A stretch of DNA of 64,000 nucleotides from Roseofilum reptotaenium CS-1145 (GCF_028330985.1 NZ_JAQMUE010000112.1:98864-162863), one strand, 5' to 3'; positions 1 through 10,112 are shown, counted from the first letter of the stretch. Translations and numbers: made by a program. Notes: a model not told the origin generated them from the sequence alone.

Positions 1-1376
1 CTTGTTTCTTCTATCAAATTTTGACACAACTGATATAAATCAACTTTATGAGGATTGATCGGAAGTTTGTCCGAGTCTGACCTCCCCATGATCAAAATAT
101 TATTCAACAAACAATTCAAGTGATTAACGGTGATTTGAATTCGTTGCAAATATTTAAGTTGTTTAGATGAGTCCCACTGGCTTTGGTAATGCTCCAAGGC
201 TTCAGCAGAAGCCAAAATCCGGGTTAACGGCGTGCGAAATTCATGGGAAGCCATGGCAATAAACCGAGATTTTAACTGATTTAACTCTTTTTCTCGTTCC
301 CAATTTTTTCTCATATCTTCTTCCATGCTTTTGCGCCGAGTAATGTCTTCTACTGTGCCTTCATAGGCAATAATTTCCCCCCGATGATTAGTAATGACTC
401 TGGCATTTTCACAAATCCAAATGATCTGGCGATCGCGCCGATAAATCTGGGATTCAAAGCCGATCACTTGACCTTGCTCGCGAATCAGTTCCATGAACTC
501 TTGACGGCGATGGGGATCGACGTACATTTGGCTAATATCCGTCAGATTGGTCAATTCCTCTGGAGAATCATAACCATAAATATGGGCTAAACTCGGATTA
601 ACACTTAAATACTGTCCCTCTGGAGACGATTGGAAAATCCCTTCGATCGCGTTCTCGAAAATACTGCGATATTGGCGCTCGGCTTTCTCCAAATCTTGAT
701 AAGCCATTTCCAGTTGGCGACGACTCTTAAATTCGGACTGTTGCAGCCGTTCATAGAGATACACGGAAAAATCGCAAATCAAGCACACCCAAAACAGGAT
801 TAAGACCATAGGGACTTGCAAGGAGGAATCTAACACGGAGAAAAAAGAAGCCTCATGCTCCATAGAGTAGAACAGAGCATAAAATCCTACCATTACCCCT
901 TGAGCGAATAAATGGAGCCGCCAACGCACCGAAATCAAGGTTGCTTGGGTAAAAAAGGTAATAATTAACCCGGAAAAGTCGATTTCAGAGGCTGGATTTA
1001 CGGTATTGGAGACGAGGGGGAATAGGGTAAGAGACCAGGAAAATAGTAGAAATAAGACATTCAGATGACGATGGGTGGACGCTAAGGGAAGCAGACGCAG
1101 ACTGGTCAACAGGCTTAGGGCGATCGCCACTTGAGTCCCTAGCTGGTAATCCCATAAGGGTTCCTCCAGTCGCCAAAACCGCATCCCATTGAGGGTAATC
1201 ACACTAAAGATGAACCCTAATGCAATCCATAGCGCCAACTGCAAGCGCACTTTCATAAACCGCTGTTGCCATTGCTGATAATGACTTAAACCTTCACAAC
1301 CTGGAGGATTGACTAGCCCCCAGAAGGGTTTCAATGGGGTTAAAGAACGTAAGCAATGGGATAAGTTTGGAATCAT
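1..1376 (-). CDS. Membrane-bound PAS sensor histidine kinase, 3' end cut by the window
   Basis: Reading frame open from an ATG at 1376 to the window edge (458 complete codons). The first ~200 residues hold several hydrophobic segments, so this is a multi-pass membrane sensor. A PAS/PAC module follows at about residues 232-355 (FENAIEGIF start, then an ITNHRGEIIAYEGTVEDIT PAC strand). Next comes a HisKA H-box, MASHEFRTPL, with the phospho-accepting histidine at residue 378. The ATPase domain would lie outside the window. It would autophosphorylate and pass phosphate to an unknown response regulator. It is divergent from the beta-propeller gene at 1518. The signal sensed cannot be told. Confidence 0.88.
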   Translation of the reverse strand, partial: MIPNLSHCLRSLTPLKPFWGLVNPPGCEGLSHYQQWQQRFMKVRLQLALWIALGFIFSVITLNGMRFWRLEEPLWDYQLGTQVAIALSLLTSLRLLPLASTHRHLNVLFLLFSWSLTLFPLVSNTVNPASEIDFSGLIITFFTQATLISVRWRLHLFAQGVMVGFYALFYSMEHEASFFSVLDSSLQVPMVLILFWVCLICDFSVYLYERLQQSEFKSRRQLEMAYQDLEKAERQYRSIFENAIEGIFQSSPEGQYLSVNPSLAHIYGYDSPEELTNLTDISQMYVDPHRRQEFMELIREQGQVIGFESQIYRRDRQIIWICENARVITNHRGEIIAYEGTVEDITRRKSMEEDMRKNWEREKELNQLKSRFIAMASHEFRTPLTRILASAEALEHYQSQWDSSKQLKYLQRIQITVNHLNCLLNNILIMGRSDSDKLPINPHKVDLYQLCQNLIEET

Positions 1377-1517
1377 GCCATAGAAACCAAGAGAAGACTT
1401 AAGGAACAAAAGTCGGTACAATCCTAGGGAACACAGGTGGGGTCATACTAATTTTGAGTATCCACGATCGCTGCCCTCAAAAACAACGAGCAATGACTCA
1501 GTACAGTTCCTACTTTC

Positions 1518-3035
1518 ATGGTATTACTAACCTACGCTCCCTCTAGAGTGGGCAAATCTTCAACCCAAACTTTAGCTAAACATCCCGGTGTTAGCCCAAA
1601 ACTTAAGCCTGCTGACAGGGTTCCTCGCAAGGTACGCAGACGATACAGACGACTGTGGCGCTTCAAATCCTTCTGTTTAGGTATTTCCTTACCTGCGTCT
1701 ATCCTCGGTACTTATCTATTTGCCACAGAAATCTTGATCCAAGACGGAGAAGTGCCACAATCTTTGTATGAGTGGGAAATTGCTGCATCCGAACCCACAC
1801 CAGAACCCCAAGCCACACCCGATCGCTGGCAAGATGTGGAAAATACGGTTAATCAGGCTACTTCTTTAACGTCCACCGCACGAACCAAGGCTCAATGGCG
1901 TGAAGTAAAATCCTATTGGCAACAGGCGATCGCAACCCTCGATACCCTACCCCCCGATCATCCCCAGTTTACTCAGATTCCTAGCCTCAAAGCAGACTAT
2001 CAACAGCAACTCGACACTGTTCAACAGACCCTCTGGGCCGATTCCACTCCTATGACACTCAACCACGTGATTCGTGGGAACCTCTCGCCTAAATCGATTG
2101 TACATTCAGGAAATGGTCTATTCTTCGCCCAAAATATGATGTATTCCCATACGGTCACCGTATACGACCGGGAGTATAATTTAGTCGGAACAATCAGCGA
2201 TCGCGTCGATTTAGAAGCCTTTGGTCATACCGAATATAGCGGACTCTTTCAAGGATCGCCCGTAGAAGCCGCCTTTTCTCATAACGGTCAATATGCCTGG
2301 GTATCCAACTATCAAATGTACGGCCCCGGATTTAATCGTCCTGGAGATGATGTCTGTCATCCCGATGCCAACTTTGACCCCTCCACCCTCTATCGTATCA
2401 ACACCGAAACCCTGCAAATTGAAAACGTCATCTGGGTGGGATCTGTACCCAAATATGTCGCCACTACCCCCAATAACCGCCTGGTTCTAGTTTCCAACTG
2501 GTGTAGCTGGGACTTAAGTATCATCGACACCCAACAGAATCAAGAAATTAAGCGTATTCCCCTTGATGCCTATCCACGGGGAATTGAAGTGGATGCCCAA
2601 TCTCAATTTGCCTATGTTGCCATTATGGGATCGGATGATATTGCCAAAGTCAACCTCAATGACTATTCTGTGCAATGGTTTAACCAAGTGGGAGTCACTC
2701 CCCGTCACTTAAATTTAGACCCCTTAGAATCCTATTTGTATGTCAGTTTTAATCTGGATAACGAAGTCGGGAAACTAGACCTCAAAACTGGAGAAATTGT
2801 TAGTAAAGTTTCCACTGGAAGTGCCCCCCGCAGCATGGTCTTATCTGATGATGGACAATTTTTATATGTAGTCAATTACAATTCCGATACCCTGAGTAAG
2901 ATTCGTACTCAGGATATGAAAGTCCTGCAAACAGTGTCCACAGAAGCGGCTCCCATTGGCGTAACCTATGACCCCGAAACCCATCAAGTTTGGGTGGCGT
3001 GTTATACGGGAAGTCTGATGATTTTTCAAGATTAG
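1518..3035 (+). CDS. YVTN-type beta-propeller protein with N-terminal membrane anchor
   Basis: 505 aa. A basic N-terminus (KVRRRYRRLWR) is followed by one hydrophobic segment at about 52-70, so the rest is probably extracytoplasmic, tethered to the membrane. Residues ~175-505 carry YncE/YVTN repeats (for example DAQSQFAYVAIMGSDDIAKV, then DDGQFLYVVNYNSDTLSKI), each a propeller blade of about 42 residues. Residues 75-170 between anchor and propeller look helical. Such propellers usually bind partners or cofactors; no catalytic motif is visible. Transcribed away from the kinase gene on the other side of a ~140-bp spacer. The family call is firm, the function unknown. Confidence 0.8.
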   Translation: MVLLTYAPSRVGKSSTQTLAKHPGVSPKLKPADRVPRKVRRRYRRLWRFKSFCLGISLPASILGTYLFATEILIQDGEVPQSLYEWEIAASEPTPEPQATPDRWQDVENTVNQATSLTSTARTKAQWREVKSYWQQAIATLDTLPPDHPQFTQIPSLKADYQQQLDTVQQTLWADSTPMTLNHVIRGNLSPKSIVHSGNGLFFAQNMMYSHTVTVYDREYNLVGTISDRVDLEAFGHTEYSGLFQGSPVEAAFSHNGQYAWVSNYQMYGPGFNRPGDDVCHPDANFDPSTLYRINTETLQIENVIWVGSVPKYVATTPNNRLVLVSNWCSWDLSIIDTQQNQEIKRIPLDAYPRGIEVDAQSQFAYVAIMGSDDIAKVNLNDYSVQWFNQVGVTPRHLNLDPLESYLYVSFNLDNEVGKLDLKTGEIVSKVSTGSAPRSMVLSDDGQFLYVVNYNSDTLSKIRTQDMKVLQTVSTEAAPIGVTYDPETHQVWVACYTGSLMIFQD

Positions 3036-3072
3036 ACTAGCACGGTAACCTCGTATGCTAAGGATTGATTGC

Positions 3073-3663
3073 TTAAGATTGTAGGCTCAACTCAGGTAGA
3101 TCAGGAAATAAGACCAACTCTACTTCTGCTAAGGCTCGATCAAAGTCATCATTGACAATTTGGACATCAAACTCGTCTGCGGCAGCAATTTCGATGATGG
3201 CACGGTTGAGACGGCGGGTAATTGCCTCTGGAGACTCACTTTGCCGATCGCGTAATCTGCGCTCTAACTCGGACATCGATGGGGGCAAAATAAAGAGTCT
3301 CAGAGCTTGGGGAAAGGAGGCGCGAATCTGCCGAGCGCCTTCTAACTCAATCTCTAATAATACCAGTATTCCTTGCTTGATTTTTTCCTCGACCTGTTGG
3401 CGAGGCGTGCCATAATAATTACCAGCAAATTGGGCCCATTCCAACAGTTGCTCCGCAGCGATTAAATCCTGAAACTGTTCTGGAGTGACAAAAAAATAAT
3501 CTTTACCGTTCACTTCTCCAGGGCGAGGAGAACGAGTAGTCATTGAGACTGACAAATAAATATCTGGATGACGCTCGAGCAGCGATCGCACTAACGTCCC
3601 TTTACCCACCCCACTTGGGCCCGTAATAACCACTAATTTTCCTGTCCCAACCGTTTGTATCAT
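3073..3663 (-). CDS. gmk: Guanylate kinase
   Basis: Phosphorylates GMP (and dGMP) to GDP with ATP in purine nucleotide synthesis; cytosolic. The P-loop VVITGPSGVGKGTL lies at the N-terminus, followed by the GMP-binding stretch SVSMTTRSPRPGEVNGKDY and the lid region with RLRDRQSES. About 196 aa, the normal size. An in-frame TTG lies six bases upstream of the chosen ATG and cannot be excluded as start. It lies 34 bp downstream of the RemA-like gene; a remA-gmk order is also seen in Bacillus, which supports both calls. Confidence 0.95.
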   Translation of the reverse strand: MIQTVGTGKLVVITGPSGVGKGTLVRSLLERHPDIYLSVSMTTRSPRPGEVNGKDYFFVTPEQFQDLIAAEQLLEWAQFAGNYYGTPRQQVEEKIKQGILVLLEIELEGARQIRASFPQALRLFILPPSMSELERRLRDRQSESPEAITRRLNRAIIEIAAADEFDVQIVNDDFDRALAEVELVLFPDLPELSLQS

Positions 3664-3697
3664 TCCCAATGTATTCTGAACGTTATCCTCTGCTCCC

Positions 3698-3955
3698 TTA
3701 AGATTCCCGATTACCCTTTTGAGACATCAGCCGGTGGGAAACGGTTTCTGGTTGAATGGCAGATAGGACAACATGGCCTGAATCCATAATTATCACAGCG
3801 CGGGTGCGTCTACCATAGGTGGCATCAATTAATTGTCCGCGATCGCGACAGTCGGCGATCGCCCGTTTAATCGGTGCTGACTCTGGAGTGACGATCGCAA
3901 TGACTCGATTCGCATTAATGATATTACCAAATCCAATATTAATCAGTTGAACCAT
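3698..3955 (-). CDS. remA: RemA-like (DUF370) regulatory protein
   Basis: 85 aa from the ATG that begins [18 protein letters not shown]; an upstream in-frame ATG would add 11 low-complexity residues encoded by the spacer repeat and is less likely. The sequence matches the DUF370/RemA family: NIGFGN near the start, a central [17 protein letters not shown], and [12 protein letters not shown] at the end. In Bacillus subtilis RemA is a ring-forming DNA-binding activator of matrix genes; what the cyanobacterial protein controls is not known to me. It sits directly upstream of gmk on the same strand, probably co-transcribed. Confidence 0.85.
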   Translation of the reverse strand: MVQLINIGFGNIINANRVIAIVTPESAPIKRAIADCRDRGQLIDATYGRRTRAVIIMDSGHVVLSAIQPETVSHRLMSQKGNRES

Positions 3956-4018
3956 AGGGGGATAGGGGAATCGGGGACACGGAGACATGGGGAGATGGAT
4001 GGGGACAAAGGGGCTGAC

Positions 4019-4065
4019 GCTCCCTGAGCGAAGCGCCGCAGCCTAGCCGAAGTATCGAAGGGAGC
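4019..4065. repeat. Dispersed palindromic repeat, GCTCCCT...AGGGAGC type
   Basis: Seven-base inverted arms (GCTCCCT at 4019, AGGGAGC at 4059) enclose CGAAGC/CGAAGT-rich sequence. A second, shorter version in the window is at 57817-57842. Repeats of this look are common between cyanobacterial genes. It lies in the divergent spacer between the remA-like gene and the 2TM gene. Confidence 0.6.
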
Positions 4066-4207
4066 CGATTGATTCAGGATTCGATTTATTCTACATTGAG
4101 GGTAGAGCGTTTAACGCTCCTATGAGGTGCATGGTTACAGACTCTAACCCTGAGTACGATACCCATTCCCTATTCCCCATTCCTTAGCACGAAGCGCCCT
4201 ATCAGCT

Positions 4208-4465
4208 ATGCCTCCACGTTGGCCTCGAAAACCCGACCGTAACAACGATCCAGACTATCGCCGCTTAGATGACCGGATGAACTTTGCGCTCCATGTAGCG
4301 ATATATGCCGCAACGAACTCCGGACTCTGGTTTGTCCATCAAATTAAGCCTGATACCCTCCTCTGGCTGACTTGGTTTAGCTTAGGCTGGTTGGGACTGT
4401 TGGCGATCCATGGAATCTTTATTTTTGCGATCGCCGACTACACGCCTTCTTCTAATCCCAAATAA
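4208..4465 (+). CDS. 2TM-domain membrane protein
   Basis: 85 aa. A polar, proline/arginine-rich N-terminus (residues 1-22) is followed by two membrane helices, about 26-46 (FALHVAIYAATNSGLWFVHQ) and 52-78 (LWLTWFSLGWLGLLAIHG). This fits the small 2TM domain family, often fused to histidine kinases but also found alone, as here. Role unknown. Divergent from remA-gmk and convergent with hemA, so it stands as a single gene. Confidence 0.7.
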   Translation: MPPRWPRKPDRNNDPDYRRLDDRMNFALHVAIYAATNSGLWFVHQIKPDTLLWLTWFSLGWLGLLAIHGIFIFAIADYTPSSNPK

Positions 4466-4574
4466 ATTTGCCAATTATTCCCCTCATCCCCCCGTCTCCT
4501 GCGGAAGAAGGGGGATTTAGGGCGATCGAAATCTACCGGATAGCAGAAGGAAGAGCGATAACGATTCATTCCCT

Positions 4575-5873
4575 CTAGCTATATTGATTACTAGAAGCCG
4601 CCTCAATCTCCAGATTAAACAACGTCTTCAGAGTTTCCATGGCTTGCTTGCGAGCTTCAATATCTTGTTGGGCCCGCAGTTGTACCATGGGATCGTGTAG
4701 AATTTTATTCACAATTCCACGGGTGAGCGCTTCAATCACTTCTTGGTGTTTCTCCGCAAACTCAGACCCCAAACGAGAAAGGGCTTTTTCTAACTCTTGC
4801 TCGCGAATCGTCTCCACTTTATGACGTAAACAATTAATCGTTGGTACAGTTTCCAGACTGCGCCACCATACCTCAAACGCTTCTACTTCTTCTTCTAATA
4901 AGCTTTCAGCTTCCATCGCCATTTGACGGCGACTTTCCTGATTTTGGGCAACTACTGCCTTCAAGTCATCCACATTATAGGGTTTGACTGAGGGTAACTC
5001 TCTCACATCAGCATCCACATTTCGAGGAACGGAAATATCAATTAAAGTTAAGGGGCGTTCTGGATTAACAATGGGTTCTAAATTGGCACGATTTAATAAG
5101 GGTTGGGTTGCTCCAGTACTGGTAAAAACCAAATCCGATGCCTGAACCACCTCCATCATTTCTCCCATGGGATGAAGCGCTAAAGAAGCCTCACTAAATT
5201 TATTGGCTAATTCTTCAGCACGCTGCATGGAGCGATTGACAATACTAATTTGAGTACCGCCTTTGGAGAGCAAGTGTTGTACCAACAAACGGGACATTTT
5301 ACCCGCACCGATAATGGCAATCTTGCATTCTTCCAGGGTTTCTAGTTTCATTTGGGCAAGTTCAACCGCGGCTGAACTAATAGAAACTGCACCTGTACCG
5401 ATGTTGGTTTCCGTACGTACCCGTTTCCCCGCAGTAATAGCTTGTTTCATTAAGCGGTTGAGAATCCGACCCACACCTTTATACTGTTGGCCGAGTTTAT
5501 GACCTTGTTTAACTTGCGATAAAATTTGCCCTTCGCCGAGTACCAAGCTGTCTAATCCGGCTGCCACGCGCATTAAATGCATAATTGCATCTTCATGGAG
5601 GAGAATAAACAGGTGAGGACGCAATTGGGAGAGGGGCAGTTGGCTATGTTCGGAAAGAAATTGGGTAACTTCCCAAACGCCTTGTTGATTGTCACGAATC
5701 ACCACATAGATTTCTAAGCGGTTACAGGTGCTTAGAATAGCGACTTCTTCAATATGAGGATAGAGCTTGAGGGTGGTGATGGCTTGTTCGAGTTGGGGTT
5801 CAGGAATACTGAGTTTTTCTCGAACTTCAACGGAAGCTGTTTTATGGCTTAAACCGATAACTGCGACATTCAT
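4575..5873 (-). CDS. hemA: Glutamyl-tRNA reductase
   Basis: 432 aa, full length. Reduces Glu-tRNA(Glu) to glutamate-1-semialdehyde with NADPH, the first committed step of heme, chlorophyll and bilin synthesis. The N-terminal catalytic domain has [15 protein letters not shown] and STCNRLEIY with the nucleophile Cys50. The NADPH-binding fold has [15 protein letters not shown] at about 187-201. A helical dimerisation domain closes the protein. Starts with ATG at 5873; glpX lies upstream on the same strand with a 221-bp gap that holds runs of C/T-rich low-complexity sequence, so it probably has its own promoter. Confidence 0.97.
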   Translation of the reverse strand: MNVAVIGLSHKTASVEVREKLSIPEPQLEQAITTLKLYPHIEEVAILSTCNRLEIYVVIRDNQQGVWEVTQFLSEHSQLPLSQLRPHLFILLHEDAIMHLMRVAAGLDSLVLGEGQILSQVKQGHKLGQQYKGVGRILNRLMKQAITAGKRVRTETNIGTGAVSISSAAVELAQMKLETLEECKIAIIGAGKMSRLLVQHLLSKGGTQISIVNRSMQRAEELANKFSEASLALHPMGEMMEVVQASDLVFTSTGATQPLLNRANLEPIVNPERPLTLIDISVPRNVDADVRELPSVKPYNVDDLKAVVAQNQESRRQMAMEAESLLEEEVEAFEVWWRSLETVPTINCLRHKVETIREQELEKALSRLGSEFAEKHQEVIEALTRGIVNKILHDPMVQLRAQQDIEARKQAMETLKTLFNLEIEAASSNQYS

Positions 5874-6094
5874 GGGTTAATGTTTGTTAAGGCAACTTGC
5901 TAAGATTTTGGGCAGATTATAAACAAAAGATGGCTTCAGTGAAACTGAAGACCCTATGGAGATAGAGTTTTAGGGTGTTCTAGTTCCTATGATTAAACCC
6001 CCTATCCCTCCATCTCCCCATCCCCCCATCTCCTAAAACAATGGGGTTGGGGGGGATCTTACAGAGCAGAAACGACTGTAATTGAAAAGTTATC

Positions 6095-7135
6095 CTATTT
6101 TAATTGGATATTTTTGGGTGCGTCAGCCATATGAACGGTGTCTACAAACCGGGCAGTTTTGGACTGACTGGAAATAACCAGGCTATGGGTTCTGGCTCCA
6201 CCATGGAAATAGCGAACGCCTTCCATGAGGGTTCCAGGGGTAATACCGGACGCGGCAAACAATACGGTTTCTCCACAGGCGAGTTCTTCAGCATTGTATA
6301 CCCGGTCTGGGTCTTCGATGCCCATGCTGCGTAGACGTTCGAGATTGCTTTCTTTGCTTTCGCCAATTAAGCCGGTTTTCACGATTTCTGGATCGTAGAT
6401 GAGTTGACCTTGGAAGTGACCCCCTAAGCAGCGCATGGCAGCAGCGGAAATGACTCCTTCGGGAGCGGCTCCAATTCCCATGAGGGCGTGGATGTTGGTT
6501 CCGGAAAAGGCACAGGAAATGGCGGCGGATACGTCTCCATCAGCAATGAGGCGAACTCTTGCGCCAGCGCTACGAATTTCGTTGATCAGGTTTTTGTGAC
6601 GAGGCCGATCCATGACGACAACGACTAATTCTTCTACGGAGCGATCGAGACACTCGGAGATCAGTTTTAGGTTTTCGGTCGCTGATTTGCGGATATCTAC
6701 ATGGTTTTTGGCGGCTGGAGGAGCGGCCAGTTTTTTCATGTAGAAGTCGGGAGCAGCAAAGAGTCCACCTTTTTCAGAAATGGCAAGCACAGCCATGGAA
6801 CCGGGTTGACCGTAGGCGACGAGGTTGGTTCCTTCACAGGGGTCAACAGCGATGTCAATTTCAACTAATTCATCGGGATTGCAGTATTCTTTGGCATCTT
6901 CGCGGGAGCAAATGCCGACTTCTTCGCCGATGTAGAGCATGGGAGCGTCATCCCGTTCTCCTTCTCCGATGACGATGCGTCCGCGCATGTGGATTTTGTT
7001 CATACGTTCGCGCATCGCTTCTACAGCGACTTGGTCAGCGGTGTTTTTTTCCCCTTTCCCCATCCAACGAGCAGAGGCGATCGCCGCTTGTTCGACCACT
7101 TCTATAATTTCTAATCCCAATGTGGTTTCAATCAC
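6095..7135 (-). CDS. glpX: Class II fructose-1,6-/sedoheptulose-1,7-bisphosphatase
   Basis: 346 aa. In cyanobacteria this enzyme removes the 1-phosphate from both FBP and SBP in the Calvin cycle. The GlpX motifs are present: [18 protein letters not shown] near residue 58, the metal-binding [12 protein letters not shown], then [11 protein letters not shown] and the [12 protein letters not shown] loop. Product ends at 6095, 221 bp before hemA begins. Its promoter should lie in the 246-bp spacer shared with the divergent gene at 7382. Confidence 0.96.
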   Translation of the reverse strand: MIETTLGLEIIEVVEQAAIASARWMGKGEKNTADQVAVEAMRERMNKIHMRGRIVIGEGERDDAPMLYIGEEVGICSREDAKEYCNPDELVEIDIAVDPCEGTNLVAYGQPGSMAVLAISEKGGLFAAPDFYMKKLAAPPAAKNHVDIRKSATENLKLISECLDRSVEELVVVVMDRPRHKNLINEIRSAGARVRLIADGDVSAAISCAFSGTNIHALMGIGAAPEGVISAAAMRCLGGHFQGQLIYDPEIVKTGLIGESKESNLERLRSMGIEDPDRVYNAEELACGETVLFAASGITPGTLMEGVRYFHGGARTHSLVISSQSKTARFVDTVHMADAPKNIQLK

Positions 7136-7330
7136 AGTTTTTCTCCCTAGAGGTAATTCAGTGAAATGCTTATATTTAGCCGGTTTCAGTGTATCAGTCT
7201 ATCAGAGTCTGGGGCCAATGTTCGATCGCAGTCTCTCTGAGATTATGTTAAGTTTTGCATCTTTTATCTCCGAGTCCACGGCTCTGAGACCAGTCGGAGT
7301 TCACAGAAGCCAGCTTTTGTGTAAATCTCC

Positions 7331-7336
7331 TATAAT
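7331..7336 (+). promoter_or_regulatory. Candidate -10 box for the gene at 7382
   Basis: A perfect TATAAT at 7331 lies 46 bp before the ATG at 7382; an AGGAG at 7370-7374 gives a ribosome site about 7 bases from that ATG. No convincing -35 is visible, so this is a -10-only candidate. Confidence 0.4.
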
Positions 7337-7381
7337 TATCGACAAAGACTCGCTTGAGCTGAAAACTACAGGAGCCATACC

Positions 7382-7792
7382 ATGTCTGAAACTCAAGGAA
7401 ATTCAGAATTATCTAAACCCGTGGAAACGGTGACTGAACAAAAAGAGGAGACCCGTTTTCTGGAACCTCTGCAAACCAAGGTCAGTAATATATTGGCCAG
7501 TTGGCAACTGAAAGTTGGACTGGTGGGCGCGGTTCTAGTGACGATCGCTCTAACGGTTTTCTTTTGGCAACATGAAGTGGCGGCTTTGGGTATGAGGCTC
7601 TGGTCAAGACAGGCCGGTGCAACCCCAATTGAATGTATGGTTAAGGATACCAATGGCGATCAGTATGTCAGTTGTAGCGCGATTCTCAACGACCAGGTGG
7701 TTCCTTTAGAATGTGGCGCAAGTATTTTTAATGTGGGCTGTCGGATTAATTACGGTGCAGCCGCGATCGGAGCGCGGAAATCTAGAGATTAG
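7382..7792 (+). CDS. Single-pass membrane protein of unknown function with four extracytoplasmic cysteines
   Basis: 136 aa. An acidic cytosolic N-terminus (1-45) is followed by one membrane helix at about 46-65 (VGLVGAVLVTIALTVFFW). The C-terminal 70 residues, probably lumenal or periplasmic, hold four cysteines spaced as ECMV, SCSA, ECGA and GCRI, which could make two disulfides. I recognise no family. The AGGAG upstream and ordinary codon use support a real gene. Downstream is a tract of short tandem repeats. Confidence 0.6.
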   Translation: MSETQGNSELSKPVETVTEQKEETRFLEPLQTKVSNILASWQLKVGLVGAVLVTIALTVFFWQHEVAALGMRLWSRQAGATPIECMVKDTNGDQYVSCSAILNDQVVPLECGASIFNVGCRINYGAAAIGARKSRD

Positions 7793-7795
7793 AGA

Positions 7796-7860
7796 GGGAA
7801 TGGGGAATGGGGAATAGGGAATAGGGAATAGGGAGTAGGCAATAGGCAATAGGCAATAGT
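7796..7860. repeat. Short tandem repeat tract (GGGAATA then AGGCAAT heptamers)
   Basis: After the stop at 7792 the sequence runs through GGGAATA units and then AGGCAAT units, the heptamer STRR style of filamentous cyanobacteria. Related tracts occur at 44495-44518, 54481-54590 and 57786-57808. Confidence 0.75.
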
Positions 7861-7947
7861 CTGCTATCTCCGTGTCCCCCTATCTCCCCATCACCCCACC
7901 CAACAAGAGCGCTATCATAGTTACTCAAGAATATAAAGATTTGTAAC

Positions 7948-9351
7948 ATGATTGGCTTTTCCTCTCCTGGCTCCCAGAATCTGTTCAAAAAACTGCTATT
8001 GGGTAATGAACCCACCCCAGAATTACTGGCTATTTTGCTGGTGTATTTCGTGCAAGGGGTTTTAAGTCTGGCTCGATTAGCCATTAGCTTTTTCCTCAAG
8101 GATGATTTGGGTCTTTCTCCCGCCCAAGTGGCAGCGCTCACGGGAGTGGCAGCCCTACCTTGGATTATTAAACCCCTGTGGGGATTTATGTCTGACGGTT
8201 TGCCGATTTTGGGCGATCGTCGCCGTCCCTACCTGATTTTGTCGGGTTTGTTGGGGAGTTTGGCTTGGGTAGTATTGGCGACAGTTGTCGATAATGCAAT
8301 CATGGCAACAGCGGCGATCGCCCTTAGCTCCCTTTCCGTTGCCATCAGTGACGTGATTGCCGACTCCATTGTAGTTGAACGAGCCAGAACAGAATCCACC
8401 AGTCAAGTCGGATCGCTACAATCTCTCTGTTGGGGAACGTCAGCCCTAGGAGGATTAATCACAGCTTATTTAAGCGGATGGTTATTAGAAATTCTGACTC
8501 CCCAACAAGTATTTGGCATTACAGCAATTTTCCCATTAATTGTAGCCATAGGAGCGGGGCTGATTGTCGAATCCCCAGAAACTGACTCTACTCCAGCATG
8601 GAATACCATCAAACACCAAGTATCGCAGCTTAAAGAAGCGATATTTCTCCCCTCCATCTGGAAACCCACCCTCTTCCTCTTCCTCTGGCAAGCCACTCCT
8701 TCTTCCGACTCTGCCTTTTTCTTTTTCACCACCAACGAATTAGGCTTTCAACCGGAATTTCTAGGTCGCGTGCGTCTATTTACCAGTATTGCTGGATTAA
8801 TTGGCATTTGGATTTTTCAACGCTTCCTCAAAGCCGTTCCCTTCCGGCAAATCTTTGGTTGGAGTACCGTCATAGCTGTCCTTTTTGGCTTCACCCCGGT
8901 ACTGCTGGTTACCCATACGAATCGACTCTTGGGGATTGGCGATCAGTGGTTTAGTCTAGGAGATAGCGTGATTCTCACCGTCATTGGCGAAATTGCCTTT
9001 ATGCCCGTTCTCGTTCTCTGCGCCAAACTCTGCCCCCCCGGTATCGAAGCCACACTGTTTGCTCTGCTCATGTCCATTGCCAACCTGTCCCATGTCGTTT
9101 CCCAAGAGTTGGGCGCTCTTCTCATGCATAGCTTTGGCATTACCCCCAACACCTTCGACAACCTTGCCCTGTTGGTTACTCTCACCAACCTCTCCTCTCT
9201 TCTACCCCTTCCGTTCCTGAAACTCCTACCCAGCGACAACACCCTCAGTACCCCACAAGTGGCAGACAACCCAATTCATCCTCTTCCAGATGAAGAGGAC
9301 GATCCAGAAAAGACTAAACCCTTAGCAGGACTCACACAAGTTTCAAGCTAA
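7948..9351 (+). CDS. Folate/biopterin (BT1) family MFS transporter
   Basis: 467 aa with about 12 hydrophobic segments. The N-terminal half has the BT1/FBT signatures YFVQGVLSLARLAISFFLKD, LGLSPAQVAALTGVAALPW and KPLWGFMSDGLPILGDRRRPY. The family includes folate and pteridine carriers, among them cyanobacterial and plastid folate transporters; the substrate here is inferred from that. The C-terminal 40 residues are polar and proline/acid-rich. ATG at 7948. Stands between a repeat tract and a small unknown gene on the same strand. Confidence 0.85.
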   Translation: MIGFSSPGSQNLFKKLLLGNEPTPELLAILLVYFVQGVLSLARLAISFFLKDDLGLSPAQVAALTGVAALPWIIKPLWGFMSDGLPILGDRRRPYLILSGLLGSLAWVVLATVVDNAIMATAAIALSSLSVAISDVIADSIVVERARTESTSQVGSLQSLCWGTSALGGLITAYLSGWLLEILTPQQVFGITAIFPLIVAIGAGLIVESPETDSTPAWNTIKHQVSQLKEAIFLPSIWKPTLFLFLWQATPSSDSAFFFFTTNELGFQPEFLGRVRLFTSIAGLIGIWIFQRFLKAVPFRQIFGWSTVIAVLFGFTPVLLVTHTNRLLGIGDQWFSLGDSVILTVIGEIAFMPVLVLCAKLCPPGIEATLFALLMSIANLSHVVSQELGALLMHSFGITPNTFDNLALLVTLTNLSSLLPLPFLKLLPSDNTLSTPQVADNPIHPLPDEEDDPEKTKPLAGLTQVSS

Positions 9352-9389
9352 AACCAGGCCTACACGTTATTTGTAAGTGGTGTTTTATC

Positions 9390-9734
9390 ATGGTTTTATT
9401 CCCAATTTCTGAAGAATTAGAAAAATCTAGAGATGCAATCCTTTATAGCCCAGACTTTGCTTTGCTCAGAACAATCCTTAAATCCCATTTTCCAAATTTA
9501 GGAGATAAAATATTTCTTTTGCACTGGATTCCAGAGCCTGACATGGATTTTTATACTTTATTAATTGATGGGGAATACCGGGTTGAAGTTCACCTATCAA
9601 AAGAGCCTAATGTCACCAACCCAGATTTTTTTAAAGTTACAACAGTGGTGGATTTTCTGAAACAGAAACCTAAAATGTCTAAAAGGTCACGACGAGAATT
9701 TGAGAGCGCTATTAAGCTTTCTAAAACAGAATGA
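9390..9734 (+). CDS. Conserved-looking hypothetical protein
   Basis: 114 aa, 38 bp downstream of the transporter and on the same strand. No signal peptide or membrane helix. The sequence reads as a compact alpha/beta protein (FLLHWIPEPDMDFYTLLIDGEYRVEVHLS) with a basic end. I do not recognise a family. The AT-rich composition differs slightly from the transporter. Confidence 0.5.
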   Translation: MVLFPISEELEKSRDAILYSPDFALLRTILKSHFPNLGDKIFLLHWIPEPDMDFYTLLIDGEYRVEVHLSKEPNVTNPDFFKVTTVVDFLKQKPKMSKRSRREFESAIKLSKTE

Positions 9735-10112
9735 GATGGCTGTTTAAGGGGCATTCAAAGCATGTCGCTCGATCTCCTCTTTTTTGTTTGCCGTTTTGTC
9801 TTGACATTCGCGATCGCTGAGGTGATACGGATCGTTATTGCGCTCGATTCAGCCCTATCAGCTCTCTCTTGCTCCTGACCTGCCACTTCTTCCGGCACAA
9901 ATACGAAAAGTTAATGTTTCCACAGGAATTGCCGCTCTTGACTCTAATCAATGGCACAAATGAGCTTCCACGAATTGCTCCATCCTAGCAGGCAACGCTA
10001 TAGTAATGGGGAATTCCTCACTTAAGGTTTAAATTCTCCCCCTTCATCTCCATCCTTTGATAACCTTATATGAATAATCTAGTCTACTACCGCTTAGGAA
10101 CCTGAATCATTA
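9735..10112. other. Intergenic stretch without a recognised gene
   Basis: 378 bp between the hypothetical gene and cysH. It holds a HIP1-like GCGATCGC and an AT-rich stretch from about 10060 (TATATGAATAATCT) that may be the cysH promoter. No convincing small ORF or RNA gene is seen. Confidence 0.5.

Noticed and set aside
7796..7860. Short tandem repeat tract as a possible CRISPR array
   Set aside because: Units of seven bases without spacers; heptamer STRR, not CRISPR. No CRISPR array was seen in the window.
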